Positions 12,380 through 24,830 are shown, counted from the stretch's first letter. The stretch is 64,000 bases of DNA from Ischnura elegans (GCF_921293095.1 NC_060259.1:43505812-43569811), one strand, 5' to 3'. Translations and numbers: made by a program. Notes: generated by a model not told the origin, from the sequence alone.

Positions 12380-13285
12380 GGAACGAAGTGTATCATATAC
12401 ATGGTGATACACCATGAGGTAGAGACGAAGAATTGTGCCCTTTAGAAATAACCGGCAGTGAGTGTAGTGTATCATACATGATACAAAATGCAGGGGAGAG
12501 TTAAAATTGCAATTTCTTAGATCCTACGTATTTTTTGTTTCCAATTAATAATCATCAAATTTGAGTTATTTGTACTTATTTCAAAGGAAATTCCTGAAAA
12601 ATAATAAAAATCTCCGTGAGAATACATTTCATGTTAGTATGTCACATTAATACTAATTATTTGCAAACATATCCACAACTCTTACTATTCCAACCCCATA
12701 TTCCACTTCTTCACCCCCTTCATCGTCAACAAATAGTGTATTTAAAGGTACGTCGAAAAAATTTAGAAGTATTGGATAAAAAATTATGTAAGAGAAAACG
12801 ACAAGCGTTTTTTGCGCGAAAAAAATTGCTCATCAAAAAGAAACTTTTTTTAAGCCCTTAGTATTTAATGAACCCTTCTCCCTGATATGCTTTTTAGACC
12901 AAAATCGACTGAAGATTTTGTGGAATTTAGAGCATGGCCTTTCCGTGAATTTTGTGCACATTAAACCCATTTGAAGCTAGAGGCTTCCCACTTTGTATCT
13001 CTTACGATAGAGACAGTATTGAGTATCCTGATCATTAACTTAGGATGGTATGAATTGTGTATGTGGGGCCTTCTAAGATTGCACGGCGACTTTTTCATAA
13101 CGAAGATTAATCAAAATCAAAAGAAACCTCTTGTCAAAGCTATGATGCACGTCTACAAAGATCCAATGTAGTGTTTTTATGTTGAGGATATTACCGTGAA
13201 TTCCACGTCATTTTGATCCAAGTTCTCGTTTTCCACGTGAACGGCATATTGGTAATGCGCATTAAAACGTCATTATATAAACGTC
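12380..13285 (-). repeat. Repeat B, right inverted copy
   Basis: Reverse-complement counterpart of 6565-7430, matching from an outer ATTAAAACGTCATT-type end to the inner GGGCACAATTCTTC block. The 81-codon ORF at 12616-12861 is inside the repeat and is not conserved in the other copy, so I do not call it a gene. Confidence 0.75.
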
Positions 13286-14660
13286 ATTGGTGTCAATAGA
13301 TCGCCCCCGCGCACAATTTCGTTATTTTCTGTTCAATGACGCTGAGATTTTTTTACTTTTAATATTTTCGAACAAATAACCTAAAAATGAATTTTTTGGG
13401 GGAAAATTCATGCATAGAGAAGTGTCAGCTTTTACCTAGAATTACCTCGAGCGGTCAATTGAGCGTTACTATATTTATAGCGTAATTTAGCTCTCTTTGC
13501 CGATCCTTGGTGTCAATTTCGTCAAATATGATAACGTAAACTTTACCACTTACGAGTACTACTCAAGTTTGACTCTCATGTCTTTAAAACATTTTTATGT
13601 GTATTTTTACAGTTTATATGAAGGAAAGACACATTAGCAAAACCAAGGTATATCGCGTCGCACAGTGGGCTAGAATCGAAAAAAGCTGGTCAAAACCTCA
13701 AAAACGATTTTGTTTTTTTGAGCTAGGAAGTTGAAACTTCGCATACATATTCTCAAATAAATTGTGCATAAGTTTCCAGATTATTTTATTTCCTGTATTT
13801 TCACATTAACAATATATGTGAAGTCAAAGTTGAACAAATTTAGCGAAAAACGACCACCCTCGATTTTTTCTGAAAATTGCCAAATTTATCCTCATGCACT
13901 GGTTTCATGATATATTTTATCGAAAAACTGCTATACCATCTTAATTTAAACTTCTTTTCTTACATTCGAAGGGTTTTTAAAGATTTTGTTTCATCAATAA
14001 CCATAGACATATAACAAAATGGCGGAGTGTTTGCCGCCCTTTCTGTACATAAACGTAGGAAAAAGTAGATATTACCACGGACTTCCGCCAAGTGACTAAT
14101 ACCATGTTGCTATGCGAAGCTTCTACATTGTGGATCTAACATAAAACCTTGCACCAACTTGCAACCCCGAATTTTAAATCGTTTTTTCGAGCGTGCGGTC
14201 GACTCCGGTTCTGGCCGGCGACGGCGGAGAGTACGGCGACGCGGCAAGCGTGCGGATGCAATATGGTCTCATTCACTTTTATATGTGGATAATAGATACA
14301 ATAGTGATAGAAAATAATCAGCAGAAAGTTAAATTAATAAATATTGCTACGAATGTTTCTTATTATGCAATCACTGGGCACTGCAAGAGATGCATAGAAA
14401 GTTTTCTTCCTTTGAGTGCATCCTAAATACTACTACGGAGAATGGACTCAAACCGAATTTGTAGGGCTTCATTTCAATGCTGTCTTTTTTTCATTCTTTT
14501 TTCTCTTATATATGTTTTCAACCAAGGAAACTACAGCAAATAACGTGTTTTGAAATGCTATTTTTGTTTTAAAAGACATGACGTATTACTTTGTAACTAT
14601 GCAAGTGAGACACATTTTTATTTTACAATAAAATGTTTTTAAGTGTAATTAATATTTCTT
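13286..14660. other. Unassigned, with one GC-rich patch
   Basis: Mostly AT-rich, but 14185-14260 is GC-rich and CpG-rich (CGGCGACGGCGGAGAG) inside a 77-codon ORF (14193-14426) of no known family. A phrase at 13671 (CACAGTGGGCTAGAATCG) looks like a transposon end, but I found no matching inverted end. Confidence 0.35.
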
Positions 14661-14670
14661 GCAAAATTTT

Positions 14671-14709
14671 TTGCGTCAGGAAAAAAATGCAATTTTTTTC
14701 CTGACGCAA
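14671..14709. repeat. Perfect 17-bp-arm hairpin
   Basis: TTGCGTCAGGAAAAAAA at 14671-14687 is followed by a 5-nt spacer and its exact reverse complement at 14693-14709. Neither arm is part of a longer repeat recognised here. Confidence 0.9.
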
Positions 14710-15030
14710 CAACTAACCGTCAAACATAATTAGAACACTTCTACACTCGTTAGGTAAAAATATGGAGGGAAAACGAATGAAAGAGCGCAAGAAAAGGACG
14801 AACGGTTAATTGACCGCTGGCGGTCATTAAAGGTATGAGGCTTTCCCCGGTCATTCTTGTGTTAAGCTTTCGGAATTTAAATTCTACAATCAAATATGGT
14901 CCAAGTGAGGTATCGGGAAAGGATGGAAAACATTTCGTTAAAATATCAATTACCGGGGCACTAAAGGACACGAGGAGAACGATTTTAGTAAGATGTTGCA
15001 ATGCCTAGGAGCCTTGATAGTTTTAAATAG

Positions 15031-15347
15031 TGTACACCAGTGGCACAGCGAGGGGGGGTTTTGGTGGTTAAACCCCCCCCCCCCCCACCAGAGCTCAGAG
15101 AAATATTTAAATTTAATCCATTTTACTCAATTGGATTGCTATTACTAATAGAATAGTGTAAGGATTAATAAAATATCCCTCAGAAAGCCGTAAAACTCAC
15201 CATTTTGAACCGTTTATCTTAAAATTCCGCAATTTATTAATCTCGCACCTACCGCTTATCCTGGTGGGTATTCCATACCCCACACACCCCGGTATTAGTT
15301 GCACCTAAACCCCCCAGCCTTAACTCCTAGCTGCGCCCTGGTGTACA
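15031..15347. mobile_element. 317-bp MITE with TGTACACCAG termini
   Basis: Inverted ends: TGTACACCAGTGGCACAG on the left and, reverse-complemented, TGTACACCAGGGCGCAG on the right. Both ends continue into G-rich sequence, and the left side carries a C15-type homopolymer (15071-15086). Interior AT-rich and non-coding. This is the typical layout of a short non-autonomous DNA transposon. The target duplication is not clear because the tip itself is near-palindromic. Confidence 0.65.
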
Positions 15348-16440
15348 CCATACTGTTATTTATTATTAATTAGCAAGTTATTCCTTGCTTTGAAAGATGA
15401 GTTATTTTAATTTTATTCCTTAGTTTAAGATGGAAATCAGTGGGCTAAAAACGGTTAAATTAGTGAATTTAGTGATTAAATGAGAACTATTTTTTTAGAA
15501 ATATGGCTGTACGAGGAAAGTTAAGAGGAAAATTTCGCTTCTGGTGAAATTTATACTGCGTTAACATCGAAATAGGGAACGATCAATATTTACACATAGA
15601 ACCAGGTGTATTTCGAATAAAACAGATTCTTTGAAGTGAACTGGATGTTCATGCTCTAAATTCCAAAAACTTCAGGTGATGTGTATTTGGCAAGCAATAA
15701 GATAGTTTTTTGTGATATTGACTGTTGTAAAAACTATTACTCGGTAAATATTTAAATTGCAATTTGTATAGACTTTTAGCATTACAATTTGGTAGGAGAA
15801 AATTTATATATTCCAAGAGGAAGGGAGAATAAGTGGCTAGTACTCGGTCAAGCACGGCAACTGGGGACCATGGCTCTGTGATTTGCGTCTCATGGCAAGT
15901 ACAGTTCAATTAATACTGTATTATTGGAATTTTGATGTCGTTACTTTCTGGTACTTCGAAGGTTCTCTTTGGTGAAAGTACGGCTAACATTTAATCAACT
16001 TCCATAGCTTTATTTCCTCAATGTAGCATATCGTGCGGCTATGCGGTGAAAATTGCGCAATTTTTAATAATGGACGGAAATATTCGTACCTCAGATAACA
16101 ATTCGCAGAAGCCGCTCATGGTGTACCAATTTTTTATATTTTTTTCTTTTTGATTGAACTGCTTTTGTACAGAAGAGGTGAGGGTATTTTAAGAATTTTC
16201 ATCTGCTGATGAACAAGTGGCGTAGTAGGATAACTGCGTAAAAGTAAATTTGAAATTTGTGTAATCGATTCCGATTCATTGGTCTGTGAACATTTCACAA
16301 GCAATGGCTAATAATATTAACTCCAAACATTAATTTTAGCATTATAAACGATAGAATAGATTTAGAAATCATATCAGCCTCTTGAATGAGTTTTCCGTTA
16401 GGCTCAACTTCTGCTTCATTCCAGAATTCGCTCAATAATG
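15348..16440. other. Unassigned AT-rich DNA
   Basis: No motif or repeat was recognised. The minus-strand ORF at 15649-15909 has no family signature. Confidence 0.4.
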
Positions 16441-16441
16441 C

Positions 16442-17030
16442 CATCATCATCATAGGTCAACACTCTCAATATTGGTTTGACGCAGCTCTCCATTCCACTC
16501 TCTTATCCGCTAACATTTTCGTAGAGATGTTTTCTCTTTTACAGCATTTATACCTTGTCCATTGTAACTCATTCGAGACCATCCCCTACCCTTCTTCCAC
16601 ATCCTCTACGATTATTTTCATCAGACCATCGTGCCTCATAATGTGGCCAACGAAGTTGTCCATCTCATTAAGATTTTCGAAGAATTCTTTTTTCTCCCAC
16701 TCTTCATTGCACTTCCTCATTACTTACTTGGTTCATTCATTTTGTATTCATCAGTCTTCGATAGCACCACGTTTCGAAAGCTACCACTCTTGTCTTGTCT
16801 GCTGCTGTCAACGTCCAAAACTCGCTCCCATACAGTAGCATGCTCCATATGAAGCATCTGACGAATTGTTTCCTTGCTTCAATACGTCTATTCTCGGATA
16901 AATGAAGATTCTTCTTTATGTAGAAATCCCTTTTGCTCTAGCTATTCTACTGACTACTTTTTATTTCTTCCCTCGTCAATTATCGGTTATTCGGCGTCCT
17001 AGGTAACAAAACCCTTTCACGTCTTATGTT
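16442..17030 (-). mobile_element. LINE C-terminal remnant with ATG-repeat 3' tail
   Basis: Read on the minus strand, it encodes the post-RT C-terminus of a non-LTR element: YGSEFWTLTAADKTRVVAF then ETWCYRRLMN, a degraded INRM-type block, and a terminal WRAASNQY just before a (GAT)n tail (16442-16453). Frameshifts and stops interrupt it. Similar remnants, also minus strand, occur at 20470-21100, 24190-24395 and 25434-25915. The long plus-strand ORF at 16386-16838 is the antisense of this element and is not a gene. The clade (RTE-like or related) is not certain. Confidence 0.65.
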
Positions 17031-17253
17031 TGGTAATACCTGCAGAAGATGGCCGCTTCAGAGGTGGACGAGGTAACGTCCATACTGGCGAACCTTAAGG
17101 TTACGATTTCAATCTCACCTTCGCACAGTGTTTAGGGCAGGAAGCCAAAAAGAGGAAAACACAGAAACAAATTATGATTAACTATTTTCTATGACGCGTT
17201 ATTGTACTACTGCATTGCTATTGCATTTTGTGATCAGCTTTTCTGTACTAATG

Positions 17254-17275
17254 ATGGATGGATGGATGGATGGAT
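17254..17275. repeat. (GATG)n microsatellite
   Basis: Five tandem GATG units followed by GATAA. Confidence 0.9.
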
Positions 17276-17623
17276 GATAATTTATGGATTTTTAGAACAG
17301 TGTTATAGACAGCATGGAAATAAAAATGTTAAGCCACATTATTCAATCCTGTACCTTCGTTAAGAGTATCATTCAAATCAAAATTTTGTGAGCATCACTA
17401 ATATAAGCTGTTATAAAAATTACCCTTTAAAAGGCCAATATGGCATAAAATAAATTTTCATGTTATTGTGTGGTCGAAAATCTTAGCGCAATGTTTTTAG
17501 AAGGGTTTTTGATATTCTGATTCTCGTCGGATATATTTTTTCCCTTTCTTTTAGCTAGCGAATTTTCAATCCCAAAATTCTTCATTACGTTTCATTATAA
17601 CAATGCAAAACATCACGGAACAT

Positions 17624-17983
17624 CTGTAGCGGATCCAGGATAGGGGCAAGATTGGGGAAGAGGGGGATGACCTCGCATCAGTAGTGGACGCCGAACAAAA
17701 TTACCATTCTATGTAGTGTAAATTGGATACCTAAGGAGGGGCTATTGACCCCCCATAGATCCTCTCTGGATATACCAGTGGATTGCACCAAAAGCATGTA
17801 AAATAGGCCCTAACGTTAAAGCTAATTTGTACTTCAAATTGTAAAAGTAGGTAAATTAATCGAAAAATATATCAAAATACTTTTGTACCGAATGACAACC
17901 CCTAAAAATTTCGATTTTATCTATTTTGTGTTTTGACCCAATAAGGGTGGCAATAGCCATTCCCCCATAGATCCGCCTCAGTG
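17624..17983. mobile_element. MITE-like element with GCGGATC termini
   Basis: The left end CTGTAGCGGATCCAGGATAG and the right end (reverse complement CACTGAGGCGGATCTATGGG) are similar inverted ends. An internal CCCCCCATAGATCC block at 17750-17763 looks like another copy of the right end, so the region may be two nested or partial copies. Non-coding. Confidence 0.45.
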
Positions 17984-19918
17984 GTACACATACTAGTTGT
18001 ATTTAAAAGGGAATTTCATTATTAGTGGAAAATAATCTCAGGGTTTCTTTTCATTTTAACCATGGTTATACACGTACAATTAACAAATCCTTTTTTCGTT
18101 GCGTTCAGATTCCAGAGTTGGACCAGAAACTTATTATTGTTATACCGAACTGTGGTAATCAATGCTAACAACTTCAATGCATAGTGAAAGGCTATCAAAG
18201 TACTTACAAAATTAAAATTTTAATAGACATTAGATTGCGGTAATGGAACAACGAGCATTTTTCACGCTGATTGCAAACTTCGGAACGCTGCAGTTGCACA
18301 TAAACCCTTTCAAGTATTCGCCTCCATTTTCCCTCTTCAGTTGTGTCTCTCTTCGAACTTATATCTTCTCCTTTGCAACCTGCTCATGTGATTTCTTTTC
18401 TAGAATCACTACGTCCATTTACATTTTTGGCTCATCTAACATCCAATGTCTACCAGGAGCCTCACACCTGGCTTCGCCAATTCTGTTGCTCCACGTTGTC
18501 ACTACCGCACATCTTACTCCCACTTCTGTACTCTCCACCGATGTTGCTACAAAAGGTTTGTTTCCTGGATGCGGCACGGTGTTCATTGTGCGATTCTCGC
18601 CTCCTTAGCCGAGAAAGGGGCTAGAGTTGTACAAATAATAATTAATACGTAGGTAATAATAATGCCGAGCCATTTTCGCACATGAGTTGACTTGCTCAAC
18701 AATTATTTTTATATTCAAATAAGATAGAGTTTTTTTTATATTTCACCTACTCTTCAAGCTAATTGCGCCGAAAAATGAACCTTAACCCTTTCGAACATAC
18801 GTTTATGACGTCACCGACTCGTTCCGAGCTGATCATCGCGTCACAGCTACTCCGTGGCCTCGCGAATCTACCTCGCTTGGTTCTTTGTTGTTTACACTCA
18901 TGCTAGAGACTTCTTCCTTCAATAATCGGGTACTCTCTGAACGAGTTACCTGGATAGAAATATGATGACGTCACCAACTCATGAAAACAAGGCGGCAACT
19001 TTCGCGTTTTTTGTTTTAAGCTTATGCTTTTAAGCTTATTCGTGAATGAGGAAGATTGTTTTCGTCGCAACTTTTCCTTCCCTTTCATTTACCGATTTAG
19101 TTAAATTTTTTGCTATTTCGAATTTGAGTAAAGGATACCATCGCTTCATCAGTTAAGAAATCCTATTGTCTCTTCGCGATGATGATATTTTTTTGAATTC
19201 TCAAATCTTCATATTTTTTCAAATTACTAGGTAGAACCATAACTGGAAATGATCATGGCAGACTTACTGCTTCATGGATAATAGTGCAGACCTGTAGATG
19301 TAAATTTTATAATATAAATTGCACCATAGTATTTGTGCCGTAAGATTTTGCTTCCCTGAATCCAAGCTGTTCCAAAAAAAGATTCCACCATCCCAAGATT
19401 TAGAGGTAGTCTCACCATTATTAATTTTTCGATGCCTATTTTATGGTATTTTCATACGTATAGTAATGCTTATATTTGAATATAGTGCCAAAAATTAATT
19501 ACTTTACTATAGAGTATGTATTTAAGTTTCAGTTTTAGTGGCTGAGTGACATAATAGGATAGGGATTTTCACCAATGTGTAATATAGTGTGTACTCATTA
19601 ACAGCCCTTACAACGATTGGGAAGTATTCTATCAATAAACATTCGCAAACATTGCAAAGAGTGTAGCATTTATAAAAATAATTACACTCAATACTGTTGC
19701 TGTTCAACTTACTTATGCGTCTAAAAACAAAGTCTTGTGTAATTTATCCAAAGAACTTCTCCGAAATTATGTCGTATGATAAATTTAATCAAAGAGAGTG
19801 ATCGGACTCCTGTTTGTTGGTGATAATATTTTCTCTCCTCGGTAAGGCACATAAAATGCTAATTAAGTTGAGAGTAGGTGAATTCACTTTGTGTAAGTAA
19901 TGCATAGTAATAATAAAA
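17984..19918. other. Unassigned, with two CRE-like palindromes
   Basis: TGACGTCA occurs at 18806-18813 and 18965-18972, each followed by CC(G/A)ACTC, suggesting a small diverged duplication. The overlapping plus-strand ORFs at 18243-18652 run in two other frames over each other, are Ser/Leu-rich and carry no domain; I do not call them. Confidence 0.35.
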
Positions 19919-20052
19919 GGCACTTCGTACTTTAGACACTGGTTTAATACTCGTTAACCAGTTTCAACGAGTTCTACGTCATCATCAAGCATAAATATAC
20001 GAGTAGTTGCCGAGCACGGTTGCCGAGTATAAATAAGTGTGGAAAGTGCATT
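19919..20052 (-). repeat. Foldback repeat with hammerhead-like core
   Basis: On the minus strand 19961-19988 reads TTGATGA, one T, GACG, a 7-nt loop, CGTT, GAAAC, the same layout as at 27-161. The stem pairs GACG with CGTT (one G-U). The outer arms GCACTT/AAGTGC are weak. Like the related loci it has T in place of the invariant first C of the core. Confidence 0.45.
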
Positions 20053-20469
20053 ATTACTATTACATATCATTCTGATAGATATTATTTTATGCTTATTTGG
20101 TTGATAGTTTATGACGCACCTTAATTATTTTCTCAGCTCTACAGCCATGTTTATGAGAAGCATAAAATTGGAGCTTTATGTGGATGCGTCAAATCATTGC
20201 GTGAAATCGGGAACCATGTCCCTCAACTCTCCACCGCCTCAGAGTGGCCTGGTGGCCTGTCGTGTACAAGTCGCCCGGGGGAAAGCGACACCAAGCCGCA
20301 CTGTGATCTCTCAGTGCAGACTCTATGTACGCGACCCTTGCAAAGACAAACGAAGAAATTTACTGTGTGCGTGATGAGAAAACTAAAAAGCTTAATCCTT
20401 CAAAATTTGGAATTGTGCCACTAAGAGAAATACACCTACGCCATGATAAAAAAACTAAAACCATCACTA

Positions 20470-21100
20470 TTCAACTATCCTAAGATTGGTTTGACGCAGT
20501 TCTCCATTCCTTTCTCCTGTTTGCAAGTCTTTTTGCAGTGACGTATTTCTTCTCTCTTTTATCCTTCTAACCTGTCCTACGTTAAGTCTTTCGGGGCAGT
20601 CCCTTCCCTTCTTTCTTCTTACCGGTCCTTCTAAGATTGATTTTATTTGCCCATCATGTCTCATAATGTGGCCAACTAATTTGTACCGTCTTCTGCTTAA
20701 GGTTTAACCAGACTTTTTTTTTCTCCACTCATTACTTACTCGGTCGATCCATTTTATCTCCATCATTCTTTGGTAGCTCCATATTTCGATTGCTTCCAAT
20801 TTCTACTTCTCTGCCACTGTCAAGATTCACTTCAAGATTCACTTCCAGATTCACTTCAAGATTCACTTCAAGATTCGCTCCCATAGAGGAACACACTCCA
20901 TATGTAGCATCTGATGAATTGCCTTGATGTTACTACCCTTGTATTCTCAGCTGTAATAAGATTCTTTGTAGAAAGCCCTCTTCGCCTGCGGTTTACTACT
21001 ATTTCCTTCTTGCTTCATCCATCGTTAGTAATTCGGCTTCCCAGGTAAGAAAACTCTTTCACCTCTACGTCGAGTATTTATCAACTATATGATATAAATG
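20470..21100 (-). mobile_element. LINE C-terminal remnant
   Basis: The minus-strand ORF at 20467-20664 starts MRHDGQIKSILEG and continues with a basic VRRKKGRDCPERL block, the post-RT motif usually written HIMRHDG...EGKVEGKRGRGRPR in non-LTR elements. Upstream (20700-21060) further pieces match the remnant at 16.4-17.0 kb. A smaller fragment of the same segment recurs at about 21410-21510. Stops and indels mean no product. Confidence 0.7.
20821..20878. repeat. 12-bp tandem repeat, about five copies
   Basis: CAAGATTCACTT is repeated nearly perfectly (one unit starts CCAGATT). It lies inside the LINE remnant, where the sister copy at 16.8 kb has only one unit, so it is a local expansion. Confidence 0.9.
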
Positions 21101-21409
21101 TAATCATTTTCACTAGATTTAACAGAAGAAATATATCAATGCGATCAATTGTATATCTGATACATTACAAAATGAAATACATTTTGAGAGAGTAAGGGCA
21201 TTAGGATAACTTGATGATACGAGTCGATACAGTGGGATATTGAAAAATAATAATGGAATTTTGTGAATGTATAGCATACAACAATCATAGAGGACATATC
21301 AATAGCTAAAAGAAGGATATAAGATTTGAAAAGGCTGCCGAGGGATGGAGTATGATGAATTTATAATGTAATACCTGATGAATTTACTCATTACGTCTCT
21401 ATTTGTATT

Positions 21410-21510
21410 ATTAACTGTAAGAAGAGTCACCTTATTCTAGATATACCTCTTCACCACCGCTATTCTATTGACTTTTTCTTTCTTGCATATTCCATCGTTG
21501 GTAATGAGTA
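21410..21510 (-). mobile_element. Short fragment of the same LINE family
   Basis: CTGTAAGAAGAGTCACCTTA and the following TTCTTGC/CCATCGTTGGTAAT segment match 20945-21030 and 16905-16990. It may be a partial local duplication of the remnant just upstream. Confidence 0.5.
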
Positions 21511-23537
21511 ATGAATCAGTAAAATGGAGCGTCACCATAATCGTATTATACTACCAATTTCCTTGTTTATGTACTCCTCCGTTAGATATGCTGGAAAGGT
21601 AATGGAAAATGTAATTATACAAACATGGTAGATAGAATTTTGAAGGAATTTTGTGGATATGACGTATATTTGACTTCAGAATTAGTTTCCTGACGCGTTT
21701 CCGAAATTATTACATCAGAGACTTCAGAGGTCAAGCTAAGTTGTGGATCACGTCATATCTATGTGACAAATTCCATGACTCACCCACCAAAACTGTTTAT
21801 CCTCTTATTTATGTTCATTTATAACTGGCTGTAGTCATTTTGCGTGAAATTTTCATCATAAATGAAAATAATTTTTTTCTAATTTTACACTAAACAAATA
21901 TTTATCACCGTTATGACTAAGATCGCCAAATTTTGATACGTTGAAGCCATGGTCAGTAAAAATTTTTATTTGCATGTGTAATCTAGTTTTTCTCTAAAAT
22001 ATCTTGTCTCAATGTCTACATATACCTGTAATTCACAGGTGATTAATTGTCCAAAACATCTAGTAATGTATTCTTTAGATTATATAGCGGCAAGATTCAG
22101 GAAAACATTTCCCTAAGATGGAACTTCTAAAGCCAAGCCTTTAATTAAGGGATTCAATTTTGCTAATAATAGTATTGTAATTCTAATAATATTTCAACAG
22201 TCAGTGCTAAAATCGATTATCAAGTGCTCCAGAATAGGCCATATTGGGAAATTTTTTTTATAACGGCTTTGTTTGGTTAATATTTAGTGAATATTGTTTT
22301 GATATGTTTATCAGCTAGTTTAACTAGGTTAGTCTGCTCTCTAAACGAGTAAGAAACGCTGTATGCATAGTGGGACTAATAGATAGATTTTTCTTCTTAC
22401 TCCTCTGGATGCAACGGTAGCTCTGAAAAACGTACATTGCTGCCAAAATATTTTTCTTTTATATGGCTAAGGTTGTTAAGTGAAGCATGGACAATGCATA
22501 AATACCTGAATTGATAGATATGATATCTTTTCTGAGATGGCAGAAATAGCCCTTTTCAATAAACCAGACTTATGACTGTTACCTCTTAAGAAACTGGTTC
22601 TTCAACGAATGTGGTTTCAAATCGCGAAGGAAAATATTCTGGTTTTCCCTCCATAGAATAGCTTTCTTTGATACATATGCTTGGCCTTTCACTCTGCGAG
22701 CGTAAACGACCAATTAAGGTCTATTTTGAAATTTGAATATAATTCCCAAATTTTATTAAGACCTTTGGATAACATTGTGATAGGGTTTGCGCGTCTCCCG
22801 AGGTATTCATTTTATACAACCGCATATTTTATACTTGATGAAAATATGATAGCTTCTGTAAATACAGTTAGGATATATACCTACATTAAATATGCGTCAC
22901 TTGACTATATTTTGTAGCGTTAAGGAATCGATTTTCCCACAACCCAATCTTTTAACAAGGGAAAATAATATTTTTTTGCTCTTGTGATGATAGATACATC
23001 CCTTCAGCCTTATTATTTCCTAACGACTAATGGTGGTAAAAAAGCTGAAGTCAGAACTTACTTTTTTTCTTTTTTACCATGTTTATCTCGTTATCAGCCT
23101 CATCCGCTCATCCTCTTAGCGTCTTTCTAGAAATACATCACGTGGAGATGCATATTTTCGGTGTTTTTATCTGAAAAACTTAGCCAAGTTAGAGCAATGT
23201 GGAAGCATAGCACACGCTCCGTTGGCCACTATTGAGTTCCCTTAAGACGTAATTCCTAATCGGGGCTTAATGAATTTCCAGGCTCCTAATCATCCATCAG
23301 AAGATACTTACGTTGCGTTAATTCCCTGGTGCATTCCAGGAATCATGCTGTTCCACCCACCATCATTTTTTCAGACTATTTTGCTAAACTAAATTCACAT
23401 GGCTTATCAAAAGGCATCATAATTCAACGAACCGAAGATTTATTCGAAGTAGTTCTTAACTCAGTCTTCATATCAGCTATTTCTGACATGCAAAATTCTT
23501 CAGATTTGCATCTTTTCACCTTCCAGTCTAGCCAAGG
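21511..23537. other. 2 kb with nothing recognised
   Basis: AT-rich. The plus-strand ORF at 22681-22917 (78 codons) has no known motif. No repeat ends found. Confidence 0.4.
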
Positions 23538-23690
23538 TTGAGCTCCACCATAATCTATTCCAACCAACATTCGAGGTGAGTTACCATAGCTTATGCGGCT
23601 TCCGCGAATAGTTGGCCTAGATTGGCGCTCACATAATACCTCAGCAGAAGCTCGGAGGAGGTTGAATCCATTTAAGCGTAATTGTATCAT
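23538..23690 (+). repeat. Repeat D, copy 1
   Basis: Matches 26005-26165 in the same orientation. Landmarks are GAGTTACYATARCTTATG, GGCCTAGRTTGGCGCT and AGAAGCTC. The family is unknown. Confidence 0.65.
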
Positions 23691-23799
23691 ATTACTTCAA
23701 CTCTTCATCACTTGCTCCTAATTTCTCAACCGAGGTCTTCCTTCATGCTTTTTTCCCTTCCACAAGTCCTTCAACGACGACCACCACCAAGGGAACTGC

Positions 23800-24160
23800 A
23801 TAGAAAAGGCCCAATTCCATCCCATAGAAGGCTGATTTCTGTTGCCAATTTTTCTGTCTTCTTTCCTTTCGGTAATCAATCTGTTTTCAAAATGTCCACA
23901 GCGCTGTGATGAGTGCAATGCGATAAACTTTTTCCAATATTTTGGATTGTAATGTTTGCAACTGCAGGGAATAACTTTGAAAAGTTGTGAATTTGATGGG
24001 TCACATCATTATTCATATAAATTTCGGTTAACACCCTTAATTATACCTTATTTTCCGCGAAACTCGGATAATTTTGTCCGTCAGCGACGCGAGTGGTGAC
24101 ATTAGTAAATCATTTAAATGCGCGCAGGGTGACAGCACATTAAGGGGACGATTTGAGAAT
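23800..24160 (-). repeat. Repeat A, inverted copy
   Basis: Reverse-complement match to about 1575-1915, including GCATTTAAATG, GACGGACAAA, CCGAAATTTATA and CCAATATTTTG. It lacks the GC-rich 3' part and the hairpin of the 1545-2250 copy. Confidence 0.65.
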
Positions 24161-24189
24161 CCTCTTTTGTAATATTCGTATCCCTCACC

Positions 24190-24395
24190 ACCGTGCCGCA
24201 TGGCAAATTATGTTGTTCCGTGTTTCTCTCGACGTTTTCTGAAGGTTTCTCGCCTCTTCTTTCCACGCACTCCACATAACGTATTTGATCGAACCATCTT
24301 TCTTTGCCATACTTCAGCACCGCATTTCAAAAGCTTCCACCCTTGACCTCTCCGTTACCTTCACCGCCCACGCCTCACTACAATGAAGAACGCGC
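24190..24395 (-). mobile_element. LINE RT C-terminal remnant
   Basis: The minus strand encodes HCSEAWAVKVTERSRVEAFE then MRC, the SEsWTL...EAFEMWCYRR block found just after the RT domain in non-LTR elements. It is interrupted by a stop right after MRC and is followed directly by a different LINE fragment. Confidence 0.55.
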
Positions 24396-24408
24396 AGAAT
24401 GTTCGGCA

Positions 24409-24520
24409 GAAACGATAAATAAAGAGAGATATTTTGTCGAACAGATAGGTATGGGAATTTGTCTTTTCCCCGAACCTAAAAGGACTTAAGTAAAAGCCAG
24501 GCGTAATTTTGTCAAAGCAT
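24409..24520 (+). mobile_element. CR1/L2-like LINE 3' fragment
   Basis: Matches 9583-9690 in the same orientation: AATAAAGAGAGAT, then GATAGGTATGGGAATT, CCCCGA(G/A)CC and GTAATTTTGT. It is about 110 bp of the family whose longer copies lie at 2640-3052 and 7846-9775. Confidence 0.65.
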
Positions 24521-24542
24521 TTCCTATTGGTATTTTATTTGG

Positions 24543-24830
24543 AGGAGGTGACCGACAGCTGAGGTCATTTGAGCCATGAGGGAAGGGTATGGAAGGAACC
24601 GCGGATAGAAACCCGGCATCGGCATTAGCTAGCCACTTACGAAGGGGACCACGGCTTAATGTCACATCCGATGGACGGAGTGCTGCGCATGAAATGTCCT
24701 CCGCAGAAAATTCGAGCAGGGATCGGGCAGTCTCCGAAAATTCTCTGCCACCACTGGGGTTTAAACCCTGTGGTTTGACTTCTGTGGTTGAACATGCTAC
24801 CGGGTAGGCTCACCTATTGACACGCTGAAA
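24543..24830 (-). mobile_element. tRNA-derived SINE F
   Basis: The minus strand shows a tRNA-like head with a degenerate B box (GGGTTTAAACCCC, about 24757-24769), then a body with GCCCGATCCCTGCT, GCAGCACTCCGTCC, AAGCCGTGGTCCCC and CAAATGACCTCAGCTGTCGG. The body recurs at 57590-57830, 58780-58940, 58965-59275 and 59325-59515. The polymerase III promoter is decayed. Confidence 0.7.

Noticed and set aside
15071..15088. Poly-C run as a sequencing error or regulatory G-quadruplex
   Set aside because: It lies at the G/C-rich end of a MITE whose opposite end is also G/C-rich; length may be uncertain but the feature fits the element.
16386..16838. 150-codon plus-strand ORF as a gene
   Set aside because: It is the antisense of a LINE C-terminal remnant read on the minus strand.
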